From an uncultured Prevotella sp. (GTDB lineage Bacteria; Bacteroidota; Bacteroidia; Bacteroidales; Bacteroidaceae), in contig CAAGEG010000090.1 in the NCBI GenBank assembly GCA_900768785.1, positions 1 through 45,426 on the forward strand: a stretch of DNA of 45,426 nucleotides, read 5' to 3'. Made by a program: the position numbers and the translations under genes. The notes below the pieces were generated by a model, which saw only the letters and a list, made by a program, of their open reading frames with translations, had not been told where the DNA came from and did no database searches. Of this stretch, positions 15,612-26,900 are shown piece by piece (the stretch's first letter is position 1; each line of letters begins with the position of its first letter).

Positions 15612-16862
15612 ATGGCAACCCTCAAGATATTTAACGACATTGTTGGAGAAGAAGAAAAGATTATGCTCCAAATGTGGGAAGGCATTGATGGTATATGCTT
15701 TAAGGACATTGATGAGTTTATTTCGTCAATGGATAAGGATGATAACGAAATTGACATCCGCATACACTGTCGTGGAGGTGATTGCGTTGAGGGCTGGGCG
15801 ATATATGACAAACTTCGTCGCTCTAAGAAAACAATCTCTTGCACAGTAGAAGGAGAATGTTCCTCAATGGCAACCATAATTCTGCTTGCCGCACCACTTG
15901 AAAGGCGTTATGCTTACAAGAACGCCCATTTCTGTATTCACAATCCGGCACTCGGATGTCCTGAAATTGATTATGCAGTACGTCTTACTGCTGATGCTCT
16001 TGATAAGAATATTGACCAACTCAAGATTCAATCACAAGCATTGCGTGAAGAACAGCAGAAGATTCTCAATCTGTATGTAGCAAGAACTACTGCAGCTCGT
16101 AATGAACTCCAGGCTCTGATGGATAAGGATACATACATCTCTACTGACAAGGCTATTGAACTTGGCTTCATTGTAAAGGCTTTGTCGCCTCTCACCGCAT
16201 CAAAAACAAGAACTTTTAATATTTCATCAAAAACAAAAACTATGAGCAAGAAAACAACCACTGTTGAGAAGTCTCTTTTGAAGCGTCTTCTCGCCAAGGC
16301 TGGTGTTAAGAAAATCACCGACCTTTCATTGCGTGCACAAGTTGTAACCGCAGCTGATGGCACTGAATTGACTGTTGAACGTGAAGATGGCGACCCTCAA
16401 GTAGGTGATGCTGCTTCTCCTGACGGCAACTTCGTTTTGGAAGATGGCACTGAAATCATCGTAGAAGACGGTGTTATCACTTCAATCATCGATCCGGAAG
16501 GTAATGTAACCGATGAGGGTATGGACGAGGAAGAACTCGTTGAAAAGGTTGAGGAACTTGAAACCGAGAACGAAGAACTCGTTGAGGAGAATGAGGAACT
16601 CAAGGAAGAACTTGAAGCCCTTAAGCGTGGCGGTGCTCGCGTCCTCTCTGCTGACGAGAAAGTAATCCTTGCAAAAGTAAACAAAGCCGGTGGCCGCAAG
16701 TGGCTTGAGCGAGTACTTGATTCTAAGTCAACGTACACATCACAGAACCGTCGCTTTGTTGAAGGTGGTCGTCGCACAAATGCAGGCGAGTCTTCAACTC
16801 AGGCTCGTATCCGTGAGCAACGTGCTGCCGCTGATGCAAAACGTGCTGCTCGCCGTAAGTAA
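15612..16862 (+). CDS. ClpP-type head maturation protease fused to a scaffold domain
   Basis: Residues 1 to about 195 form an S14 (ClpP-like) protease with the nucleophile S85 in GECSSMAT and the catalytic histidine H110 in FCIHNP. The rest, to residue 416, is an acidic region with a strong coiled coil (EELVEKVEELETENEELVEENEEL) and a basic tail. This is the usual form of a capsid scaffold that is cleaved during maturation. An in-frame ATG at 16242 (M211, MSKKTTT, preceded by an A-rich stretch) falls exactly at the domain junction and could give free scaffold, as in lambda-type C/Nu3 arrangements. It starts the structural operon and is followed by the capsid gene. Confidence 0.88.
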   Translation: MATLKIFNDIVGEEEKIMLQMWEGIDGICFKDIDEFISSMDKDDNEIDIRIHCRGGDCVEGWAIYDKLRRSKKTISCTVEGECSSMATIILLAAPLERRYAYKNAHFCIHNPALGCPEIDYAVRLTADALDKNIDQLKIQSQALREEQQKILNLYVARTTAARNELQALMDKDTYISTDKAIELGFIVKALSPLTASKTRTFNISSKTKTMSKKTTTVEKSLLKRLLAKAGVKKITDLSLRAQVVTAADGTELTVEREDGDPQVGDAASPDGNFVLEDGTEIIVEDGVITSIIDPEGNVTDEGMDEEELVEKVEELETENEELVEENEELKEELEALKRGGARVLSADEKVILAKVNKAGGRKWLERVLDSKSTYTSQNRRFVEGGRRTNAGESSTQARIREQRAAADAKRAARRK

Positions 16863-16895
16863 TCATTTCTCATCAACTAAAAAAGAAACCGAATT

Positions 16896-17972
16896 ATGAA
16901 TTTTAATCAGTTTACCGTTGACAATGGTGCGTTAAGGGATTTGGGCGAACTCCTTTTCCTCACCGTGTTCAACGATCCGGACATCGAACTCGTAATGACC
17001 CAACAGACTGGCGTATTCAATGGTCAGAAACTTGGGTACATTGACGACATGGGAGATGTTGGTAAAAACCAGACCGGCTGTAACCCAGTCTATGAAAATG
17101 TCAATGTAAACGGCATTGAAAAGACTTGGGAACTCGGTGATTGGCAAATTCCGTTGAAGATGTGCTACACCGAACTTGAAAATACTCTCGCCAAGTATGG
17201 TCTTGATTGGGGAACAAATGTTCACAATCTTACCGACACTCCGTATTGGAATGAAATCCTTATTCCTCTGCTCCAGCGAGCTATGACTGATATGTATTGG
17301 CGAATTGTCTTCTTTGGAGACAAAGATGCCAAGAATGTTGGTTCAAGCGGTTTGCTTACAGCAGGTATTGACCCCAAGTTGTTCACTATGTGTGATGGCT
17401 TGTTTAAGCGTTTCAAAGCGATTACTGCTGCTAATCCTCATCAACTTACTACCATTGCAGCTAACACTGCTAAAGACGGTTCTTCTAATGTTACTTACCA
17501 GTCTCAGAAAGAAGCAATCCGTGCAGAAGGTGTTGCTGTTGGTATCGTTGACGAACTTCTCTCTGATGCAGATTCTCGTATCTTTGATAAAGATGACCAC
17601 ATCATTATGATGACAAACTCTTTGTTCAAAGCATTGCGTAATGACGTAAAACGTCTTCACAATCTGCAACTCTCTGTTGAGCAGGTAACTGGTGGCATTC
17701 AGATGTCTCAGTACGATGGTCATAACATCGTTGTACTTGACATTTGGGATAGAATGATTAAGAAGTACGAAGACAACGGAACTTCTCTCAACTGTCCGCA
17801 TCGTGCTATACTTACTTCTCCTCAGAACATCTTCGCAGGTACAACTGCAAAAGATGCAATCAGTGATGTAAGTGTAACCTTTGACGATGTAACACGTCTT
17901 AACCATATTTTTGCTCAGTCAAACATCGGCACCCTTGTTGGTGAAGATGCTCTCATTCAATGTGCATTCTAA
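16896..17972 (+). CDS. major capsid protein
   Basis: The 358-residue protein directly follows the protease/scaffold gene, the classic capsid position, and its length fits an HK97-fold subunit. It contains a long central helix region (LLQRAMTDMYWRIVFFGDKDA), a conserved-looking IIMMTNSLFKALRNDVKRL, the NIVVLDIWDRMI strand near residue 280, and a C-terminal beta domain ending in GTLVGEDALIQCAF. No paralogue is seen. The identification rests on position, length and overall pattern, because capsid sequences diverge quickly. Confidence 0.75.
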   Translation: MNFNQFTVDNGALRDLGELLFLTVFNDPDIELVMTQQTGVFNGQKLGYIDDMGDVGKNQTGCNPVYENVNVNGIEKTWELGDWQIPLKMCYTELENTLAKYGLDWGTNVHNLTDTPYWNEILIPLLQRAMTDMYWRIVFFGDKDAKNVGSSGLLTAGIDPKLFTMCDGLFKRFKAITAANPHQLTTIAANTAKDGSSNVTYQSQKEAIRAEGVAVGIVDELLSDADSRIFDKDDHIIMMTNSLFKALRNDVKRLHNLQLSVEQVTGGIQMSQYDGHNIVVLDIWDRMIKKYEDNGTSLNCPHRAILTSPQNIFAGTTAKDAISDVSVTFDDVTRLNHIFAQSNIGTLVGEDALIQCAF

Positions 17973-17987
17973 AGAAAGGAGAAAGTT

Positions 17988-18584
17988 ATGGCTTCAACAA
18001 ATTGCGATTACAAGTTAGCTGCTGATATGGTGGCAGACTGCGAAAATGCTTCCGTAGGCGGTATGAAGAACTATGGCTACATCATCAACTATGATGACAT
18101 AGACTTTGATGCTTGTGCTCGTGATGAAAGCAACCGCTTTATCCTTACTTCGCTTGTAACAAAGACTGGCAAAAAAGGCTATCGTATGTACGTACCCGGA
18201 AAGACTCCTTTCACGGGTACGAATACTGCGATTGCTGACGGTACTTATCGTAAGAAGTTTACCAAGACTGTCAGTGTCGTAATACTTGACAATGGTCCAG
18301 ATGTTGTTAGAGACATCATAGACCCACTTGCAAACGGTAAATTCGTAGTAGTTCTTGAGAATAAGTTTGCCGGGAAAGACGGTAAAAACACATTCCAAGT
18401 TTACGGCTTTGAGCAAGGTTTGTCTGCCACTGCTCTTGCTGATGACAAATACTCCGAAGAGACCGATGGTGGTTGGTCTTCGACCCTTGAGGAAAGCGGT
18501 GCTCCGTCTCCAGCACTATATCTGTTCAATGAAAGTGTTGCAACTACACGTACAGCACTTCAGTCCCTCGTGTCCGGTGTATAA
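17988..18584 (+). CDS. structural protein, possibly tail tube or capsid decoration
   Basis: This 198-residue protein lies 15 bases after the capsid gene. It is rich in beta-strands and small residues, with VSVVILDNGPDVVRDIID, a GKFVVVLENKF strand and a GFEQGLSATAL turn followed by GAPSPALYLF. Such an organisation fits a tail-tube-like or head-decoration protein abundant in virions. No motif decides between them. It is clearly part of the head operon. Confidence 0.55.
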   Translation: MASTNCDYKLAADMVADCENASVGGMKNYGYIINYDDIDFDACARDESNRFILTSLVTKTGKKGYRMYVPGKTPFTGTNTAIADGTYRKKFTKTVSVVILDNGPDVVRDIIDPLANGKFVVVLENKFAGKDGKNTFQVYGFEQGLSATALADDKYSEETDGGWSSTLEESGAPSPALYLFNESVATTRTALQSLVSGV

Positions 18585-18593
18585 TCTTTGATT

Positions 18594-19274
18594 ATGGACT
18601 ACGAATCAACAATACAAAGGTTAAGAGATATGGAAAGCCGTTATCATAGCGGCTTTTCTTCTCTCGACCGTATATTCATTGATAGTTTGTATTACCTGAT
18701 TTTTGGCAAGGAGATAGTCAATAAGACTTGTGGTAATTGCTATCGTGATGCCTACATTGAAATTTATACAAAACTCAAACGAGAAAAGAAAATGCCAAAG
18801 AAATCCTCATATCAACTTAAAGCAGGAGCTGTGATAACCTTTTTCGGTTCATCTCAAGCATATACAAATGCAAACCTCACAGACGAAGTAGCAGTGAAAT
18901 ATCTTTCGTTATGTGAAGACAATTCCAAAATGTTCTCTTATTTGCCTAATGACTGGGAGAAGCAAGTTTCTGATTTTCAACAAAATTGCATCAATGATAA
19001 TGGTGTAGAGGACCTTACTTCAAGTGTGAGCGAACTTGAAGCAAAAGTCCTTAATTTGGTATCAGAACGAGACAGCTTGCAATCAGAACTCGCAGGTGCA
19101 AATGAAGCACTTGAAAAGGCTTATCAAGAACGAGATGCCTTACTTCAAGAAGTCAATGAATTGAAGTCTGAGCTTGAAAAATTGAAATCTTCTAAATCAA
19201 CTCGTACAAAGAAATCCAAGTCTGTCCCTGAAGAATCTCAAGGTCCTACAGCCGAACAGTCTATTGAACTCTAA
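18594..19274 (+). CDS. uncharacterised virion-region protein with C-terminal coiled coil
   Basis: The ATG at 18594 is preferred to the TTG at 18588, giving 226 residues. The N-terminal 130 residues contain two cysteine motifs (KTCGNCYRD). The C-terminal third is a long coiled coil (SSVSELEAKVLNLVSERDSL, then LEKAYQERDALLQEVNELKS) ending in a basic, lysine-rich tail. Position between capsid and portal genes suggests an assembly or connector role. No family is recognised. Confidence 0.6.
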   Translation: MDYESTIQRLRDMESRYHSGFSSLDRIFIDSLYYLIFGKEIVNKTCGNCYRDAYIEIYTKLKREKKMPKKSSYQLKAGAVITFFGSSQAYTNANLTDEVAVKYLSLCEDNSKMFSYLPNDWEKQVSDFQQNCINDNGVEDLTSSVSELEAKVLNLVSERDSLQSELAGANEALEKAYQERDALLQEVNELKSELEKLKSSKSTRTKKSKSVPEESQGPTAEQSIEL

Positions 19275-19295
19275 TCACATCAATCTATTCCGTAG

Positions 19296-20489
19296 ATGAA
19301 CGCTAATAACGTAATACGACCTCCTAAACGTATTTCTACGAGTTACCTTATGAACCTTAACATTCAAAGTTATGGTTCAGACAACTTGTATCCACAAAGA
19401 ATGTATGACCTCATTCAGAATAGCCCCACCGGTGCAGGATGTGTTGACCGTTATCAGACGTTCATCGAGGGGAATGGATTAAGAAATACTGATTTTGCCG
19501 AATATGTATGTAATCGTAAAGGTGAGACCATTGATGATGTATTCAGACTTATAGCACAAGACGTAGCTCTTTATCGTGGTTTTGCTTTGCACGTAAATTA
19601 CAATTCGGCAGCAGAGATTGTTGAACTTCAACACGTTCCATTTCAAGATTGCAGACTTGAAGAGGAAGATGAGAACGGTCAAGTTCTTTATGTAAACGTA
19701 CACCCAGACTGGACTGGAGAAAGTACACGCAAGGGCAAAAAGCTCACTGTTGAGAAGAAGTCTGTAAAAAAGATATTTATGTTCAATCCCATTCAAAAGG
19801 TTGTGATGTCTCAGATAGAGCACGAAGGTGGGATTGAATCGTATTCAGGTCAAATCCTATGGTATAGTTTTGATGGATTTTGCCAATACCCCAAACCCAT
19901 CTACGATAAGGTAGTAACGTGTCTTTCAACAGATGAAGGACTTGATAACGTAAAGTATAGGAATGTCCGTAACGGATTTATGCTTGCTGGTATGTTCGTT
20001 CACAAGAAAGGTCTTAGTTATGAACTTGATGAAGATGGTAATACCGTTGAAAAAGAAGATGAGTATGACTTCAGCAAGAGCCTTGATGTATTTCAAGGAG
20101 ATTCTAATTGCTGCTCTATTATGGATATAACCCTCAATGCAGATGATGACAAGCCTGAATTTATTAATGTTGAGGGAACGAACTATGACTCAAAATTCAC
20201 TTGCACAGAACAAAGTGTAGTTGAACGAATTTATTCTGCATTTGGTCAAGAACCGTGGTTTTGTATTCGCACTGGTAAACTTGGCTTTAGTGGCACCGTA
20301 TTGGCTGAAGCCTACGAATACTATAACTCCCTTGTCAATAAAGAGCGCAGGGCTATTTCAAGAGCCTTGAAGAGAATATTTGATAAATGGTATGAGGTAG
20401 CTAATCCGAGTGATGATTACGAGATTGAACCTCTACCATACGTAAGTAATCAATCCGTAGCAATGCAAAATGAAACAGCACCTCATTAA
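19296..20489 (+). CDS. portal protein
   Basis: The 397-residue protein has the features of an HK97-type portal: an N-terminal YGSDNLYPQRMYDLIQNSPT segment, then AGCVDRYQTFIEGNG, a long beta-rich wing, and a C-terminal helical stem (FSGTVLAEAYEYYNSLVNKE, then RRAISRALKRIF). The portal is the DNA entry ring of the head. It lies downstream of the capsid gene, the reverse of the common terminase-portal-protease-capsid order. It overlaps the connector gene by 20 bases. Confidence 0.75.
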   Translation: MNANNVIRPPKRISTSYLMNLNIQSYGSDNLYPQRMYDLIQNSPTGAGCVDRYQTFIEGNGLRNTDFAEYVCNRKGETIDDVFRLIAQDVALYRGFALHVNYNSAAEIVELQHVPFQDCRLEEEDENGQVLYVNVHPDWTGESTRKGKKLTVEKKSVKKIFMFNPIQKVVMSQIEHEGGIESYSGQILWYSFDGFCQYPKPIYDKVVTCLSTDEGLDNVKYRNVRNGFMLAGMFVHKKGLSYELDEDGNTVEKEDEYDFSKSLDVFQGDSNCCSIMDITLNADDDKPEFINVEGTNYDSKFTCTEQSVVERIYSAFGQEPWFCIRTGKLGFSGTVLAEAYEYYNSLVNKERRAISRALKRIFDKWYEVANPSDDYEIEPLPYVSNQSVAMQNETAPH

Positions 20490-20985
20490 TCCAGACGAAG
20501 TAGTTATTGCCGGAAGACCAATGGGCAATAACATCAATGAAGAAAGACTTCTTGCATACATCACAGAAGCCGAAATGATGAATATTAAGCCAGTTCTTGG
20601 CGATAACCTATTTCATCAACTGCTAAGTGATGACTCTGAATCTAACGACTTAATTGTACGATTAATGTCAGGTGGTTCGTATGAGTACAAAGGCGAGATA
20701 TTTCATTTTACCGGATTGAAAGCAGCCATATCATACTATGTGTTTGCTAAGAATGTTATGGTCGGAGATTTCCAGCCTACAAGATATGGCATTGTCTTAA
20801 AAGAATCTGATTACTCAACCCACATATCAACAGCAGAAAGGTCAGCTTGCTATAATGACAGTATTGAAGTTGCAAATTCATATTTGCAAGATTGTATTGA
20901 CTACTGCAAAAGAGTTGGGCTGTTGACAAAAGGTATCGGAAAATCCACCTCAAGTGGTGGTATCAAGATTAGAAAAATAGGATAA
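20470..20985 (+). CDS. head-tail connector-like protein (DUF6712-like)
   Basis: The 171-residue protein has an N-terminal helical segment (NEERLLAYITEAEMMNIKPVL), a glycine turn, a central GLKAAISYYVFAKNV helix and a Thr-Ser-Gly-rich C-terminus. This is the pattern of small connector proteins annotated DUF6712 in Bacteroidales phages. It follows the portal gene with overlap, as expected for a head-completion protein. The call rests on pattern and position. Confidence 0.6.
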   Translation: MKQHLINPDEVVIAGRPMGNNINEERLLAYITEAEMMNIKPVLGDNLFHQLLSDDSESNDLIVRLMSGGSYEYKGEIFHFTGLKAAISYYVFAKNVMVGDFQPTRYGIVLKESDYSTHISTAERSACYNDSIEVANSYLQDCIDYCKRVGLLTKGIGKSTSSGGIKIRKIG

Positions 20986-20996
20986 AATATACTGAT

Positions 20997-23900
20997 ATGG
21001 CACTTGAAAATAAAGCAAATCTAAGAATTCAGGCTGACGTTATTCGTAATGAGGATAGCGAAGGTATGAACACTGCTGAACGTGTTGGTAAGGCTCTTGT
21101 TGACTTAATAGAAGCCACTGATAGTTCATTATCAAAAGAAACTAAATCAAGGGAAGAAACAGATAGCATACTCCAGCAAACAATCAATAGTACTACATTG
21201 ATTGCTAATAATGCTATGTCTGCTGCAGATGATGCTCGAACCATTGGTGAGAATGCACAAAGTACAGCAGATGAAGCAAAAGCCGGAGCAGACAATGCTA
21301 AGTCTCTCGCCCAAGCTGCACAAAGTACAGCAGATGAAGCAAAAGCAGTAACCGACAGCAAAGGTTCCGCTAATGGTATTGCTCCACTTGATGAGAAAGG
21401 ACTTGTTCCAGAATCTAACATTCCAAGCAAATTTGATGATGTTGTTGAGTTCAAAGGCTTCGTTATGCTATTGTCGTCAGCACAAATGCAGTCGTTTGGA
21501 GGTCTTTCTACCGATGAAAATTGTGCTGTTATGTTTGATAGCTCAAATGGTGTATTTGTAATCAAGGTAACAACATCTTCAGGTACTGGCAAGCCAAATG
21601 ATACCTATTACAATAACTGGGTTGATGGGTCTATATTTGGAGAAGGTTCTCTGAATGGCCGTATTCCTGTAATAGGTAAAGTATATGTAGATACCACCTC
21701 CAACAAGATGTATCGTTGGAGTGGCACTGAAATGATTGTTATTGGTTCAGATCTTGCTCTCGGTCATACTGAAACGACAGCATTCCCCGGTAACGAGGGT
21801 GCAGAGTTACAGACTACCGTAGAAGAACAAGGTTCGCAAATTCGTGATAATTCACAACGTGTAGGTGTTATAGGCATTCTCAAAGCAGATGGCGAATGGA
21901 ATGGCATAGGTCAAGCACCTACTTCTGGTGTGTGGTTATGCGATAATGAAGAAGGTGGTGTGTATTGGCGTTCTTTTGGAATAACAAACTTCTACAACTT
22001 CCCGGAAGAAGACTATAACAGCGATGTATATGCAAACGAAAGTCGTATTTATCGTGTAGGTAGTGAATTGTTCCGTATTAAGAATAACAAGCTCATCGGA
22101 TTGTCTGGCTCTGCGGTTGGCAACTGCTTTAATGTAACCAATGAAGTTCCTATCACCGATAGCACAAATCCTTACTACAATCTTCAATCAGCAATTGAGA
22201 CGACAGCAGCACAAGGTATGATACAACTTGGTATGCAGATAACCTTTGCAATTGGAGATAAGTCTTGGAAAACGTATCAGTATATCGGCAGCACCACCAA
22301 GCAAAGTGATTTTGTTGATGTTGACAACTGGCTTGATACAGCCGGCATATCAGCTGGTGTCGAACCAATCATCAACATTAACCAACTTTGTGGAGATAAG
22401 GATTATACCCTCTCAACAGCCGTCCAATCGCTTATAGATAATGAAACTGCTACTGGTATCAAATATCGTAAGGAAGGTCTTGTAATCACTTATCGCAGAG
22501 ATTTAGATTCAAACACTTGGGAGACCAAGCAGTATCAAGGTGCTATAACTGATATGACTGCTACCAACGAAGCTCAATGGAAAGACTTTGGTGGTGGTGG
22601 AAGCGATATTGTTATCACTGACGATATTACCAAAGATAGTAAAGAGGCTATTACTTCCGGTGGTGTATTTGAGGCTATGCAAAACACTCCCATTGTCAAT
22701 TTTGATGACCTTAGCGATGCCGAAAATTATATCTATCAAGGTGTAAATGCTAAAGGCGGAAGTGTAGGAGACCCTATCAGAATACCTCGCAACAACGGAA
22801 CCGGTTCACAAAGTGGCTCAACTCTCAATATATATCCTGAGACACAAGCAGTATGGGGTGCATACGGAAGTAATATTACTTTAAGAGCCGCGATTAAAAG
22901 TGTTAGTTTTGATGGAGACACTGAGATTCTTGGCACCATTAAGACTGTTAGTATCTTGGACGCACTTACAAAGATCGTCCTTTGGAGTGATACAGTCAAT
23001 ACACCTTCATCAACAAGTGCAGCTGATTATAAGTTCAGTTTTGATTTTACTGACTTTATTACATCCGCATCAAGCAAGGATTTCATCATCAAAGCAACTG
23101 ATGCTGATGGAAACACCAAGACACGAACCATTACAGTAACTGCTGTAGATGTTACTTGTACTTGCATACAGACACTCAATTATTCAACTGCAACAGCACT
23201 TGAAGTAAATGGTAGTGAGAAATCGCTTCCTATGTACAAGTTTGAGAATAACGTAAGTACGAAGCAAGGTATCTTAGTAAAGACAGAAATGTACTACAAT
23301 GGAGAATGGCGAGTTCTCGGTACTGCAACTGTCCTTGATTCGTATTCTCACAATATCTCAATCAATCCTACCAATGTATTTGGCGGAGGAGAAGTCCTTA
23401 CACACGGCTCATATCCTTTGCGAATACAAGGTACAGATGTGGCATCAGGAGTACAAGGAAACATCGTATATACAGCCGTTATGTGTGTTGATTCATCATC
23501 AAATGTTCCTCTTGTATCAATACGTTATGATGATAGAAATAACGGCAAAATACGCTTGTATGACAGCCTTTCTCTTGATGTAGCAGCATATACTCCCGGA
23601 AAGACTACAACCTCAGTAGAAGTAGTTATAGACGGCAAAGTCGCAACTACCGTAAACTGCCCTATCGGTCAGCCTTATAATGTGAGTAAACAGATACAAG
23701 GTTATCCTACCGATGGAAGTAAGTCTATTGACTTCTTCGCTCGTTCAAGTTCATCAGAAAGTGCTACAATTACATTGACCGTGTCAGGCTCTGCTATTGA
23801 TGCCACACTCAAAGAAGGAGCATTGTTCTCGTTTGATTTCTCCACAAGAAGCAATAGTGAAACAGACCATAGCATTAGTGATAATGGATATACTATGAAT

Positions 23901-26900
23901 GTTGTCGGCAGTAACTACAATTCCAATGGTTTTGTGTCTGTGCTTGGCGAACAAGTTCTTCGCATAGCAGAAAATGTAACTGCTGAAATCCCATATTCAC
24001 CATTTGCTTCTTCGTCACTTGAAACGAGTGGAGCTGCAATCCAATTTGCTTTCTCTACAAAGAGCATTAAGGATAAAGATGCAATGCTATGCGAGTGTTA
24101 CGACCCAACAGCAGGTGTTGGTTTCTATGTACGTGGCAATGAAATTGTTCTTACCGTACTGAATGGAACACCTAAGAAACAACGTGTTGGCTTCAAATGC
24201 GGTAAAAAGGTAACTGTCGCTATCGTAGTTGAACCCGGAACTAAATATGTAACATATAAGGCATCTGAAGCATCATCAGGAACAAACTACTCATTTGTTA
24301 AATTGTACGTTGATGGTGAAGAATGTGCTGCAATTGGTTATCAGCCCGGAACAAGTGCACTGCGACAAAGTAAAACTATCACTTTCAATTCACAGAACGG
24401 TGATTTCAATCTCAACTACTTTATGGCTTACAACAGCTATATGGAGTGGTTGCAGGCATTCAGAAACTATTTGTGTAAGTTGAGTGATGTTACTGCTATG
24501 ATTGCAGAATATGACAAAGAGAACGTTCTTGACACCACTGGAAAACCATCTATGTCGTTAATGTCGGCAAAAGGCATTCCGTATTATGTCATTGTTGCTG
24601 ACCAAACTACGTTTGACAACTTTGACTATAAGATGAATGGTGGAACCAATACTTCCGACCAGTTCTCTTGTACGTTGTATTACTACAATCCTCTACACCC
24701 TGAACTGAACTTTAAGGCTATCAACGTTCTTTGGCGTAGGCAAGGAACTACCTCTGCACAACGTCCCATTAAGAATGACCGTTTCAATTTCAACAAGAAG
24801 AATAAGGCAACCGGACTCAAAGCAACCGTAACATTGCTCAACCCTGATGACAGCACAGAACTTGGCAGAAAGGCTATTATGGCAGCCAAGTACAATAAAG
24901 TCCTTGTTGACCCTGACGGATTTGCCGTTGATATTATCACCGTGAAAGTTGATTACTCTGACAGTTCTAATGCAAATGACTGTGGAGTATGTGATATGAT
25001 GAATACCACATTCCGTGCCCTCGGTTCAGCATATCAAACACCTGCGCAAAGAGCATTCACCGGAGAACAGACTCTCGGAGATGGTGATGTTCTTACTGGT
25101 GTTCATCTTGACCATTCCACAAAGAACCACCCCATTGCTTGTTTCCGTGCAACAACTGACACATTGCAAGATGCTTGGTTTCATGCGAAGGGCAATTGGA
25201 AAGAGGATAAGGGAGAGCAAACAGCACTTGGATTTAAGGACACTCCAGGATATAACTTGGGTTGCCTTAACTATGGTGACTTTATTGAGTTCTTTGGTAC
25301 TGCTGGAGAAACACTTGCACAAACAGAAGCACGTTTCAAAACTACTGAAGGACTTGATTCAGATAGCGTTTACCTCATATCTCAATATTGCGGTAGAGAT
25401 TATGCCATTTATCGTTATAAGAATGGTACTTGGACTCGCTCGACCGGCTCAATGAAACAAGTCAATGGAAAGTGGGTAGTAACTGGAGATGTACTCAATC
25501 CTGTCAGTGGATATGAGTTGCTTCAATATGCGGGAATGGACTGGTTCCAAGGTGTTACTACGGTAGATGATATGATGGCTCCAACAACATCAAAATCATC
25601 TTGGGTGAGTAAGCTCGGACTTGCGGCCACAGAGTATCCTGCTTGGACGTATTACTTTGAGTGTATGATTGACGATGACCAACTTCAAGAAGATCTCGCA
25701 CTCGGTAAGAAAGTTCCATACGACTTATTCAATATTCTTCGCTTCCTTGATTCTTGCGATTACTCTAAAGTTGATGGTTGGAAAGACATTTGGAAGAAGA
25801 ATGCGTACAAGTACATATCACTTGAAAGTGCTATGGCTTATACTGGTTTCACAGATTATTTGGCTGCCGTTGACCAACGTGCCAAAAATATGCAACCTAT
25901 GTTCTTCCTTGAGGATGGCTGTTCCGTAGAGAATGGTGTCTATTCAGGATATAAGGATATGGAGCCAACACGTATGTACTTGAATAAAGTATATGACTGC
26001 GATACTTGCAATGGTGCTGACAACGATGGTGGACGAGATATTGATGCAGAGGTTGACCCTATGAAGCCAACTGATGCAGAAACCGGATACACCAATCCTT
26101 ATATGGGTAGCGGTTCTGTACTGTTTAACAACATTGATGGACAGCAAGAATGTTGGAACAGTAATGACCTCGGTGTTACCACTATTTCTTTGAAAAGCGT
26201 AATCAATAAGATGCGTAATCAAACAGCAGAAGTAGATGGTCGTACTATGGTTCCGTTCTCTCCAGACGGAGCAATGTATTTCTTTGTTGAAAGCAAACTT
26301 GAATTTTGGCCGAAGGTTATCTCATCTTACGATGGGGAACGTAAATACATTGACCACACTGGAATTGCAAACTTGCCCTATTTCTATGCACTTCACGGCC
26401 TCGGACTTACTACAATGCCACGATTTATTGAGCAACGTTGGGCTATACGAGACGGATATTATCAGACAGGTGATTTCTTCACCAACCCGTTGAGTGGTCG
26501 TGTTTCTGCAATATCTGCTGAATCAAAGATATACATCACTGCATCTGCAACCGGATATTTCGGCATCGGAAATGATGCAAGCGGTCAGTTGTCAGAGACT
26601 GTATTCCTTGAAGCCGGACAATCGCACGAGTTCACTAATTTTGCTCACGATGCAGGAGCTTTGCTCTACATCTATCAGCCCGGTCGTATGAGTAAGATTG
26701 ACCTTTCTGAAATGTCGCTTGCATTCCACTTTGACGACTTGAGCAAACTTGGACTTGCAGAAGAAATTGTACTCGGAGGTGATAAGCATACAGCAAATAC
26801 TTCGCTGAATGGCTTTAATTCTCTTGGTTCAATTGTTCTCGGTGATATGCCTTTCCTCCGAACTCTTGATGTTAGCAAAACAACTGCAACAAGTATAGAT

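Noticed and set aside
21254..21346. Two identical 30-base repeats considered as a CRISPR remnant
   Set aside because: They are in frame, 63 bases apart, and encode the same heptad-like helix; they are an internal protein repeat.
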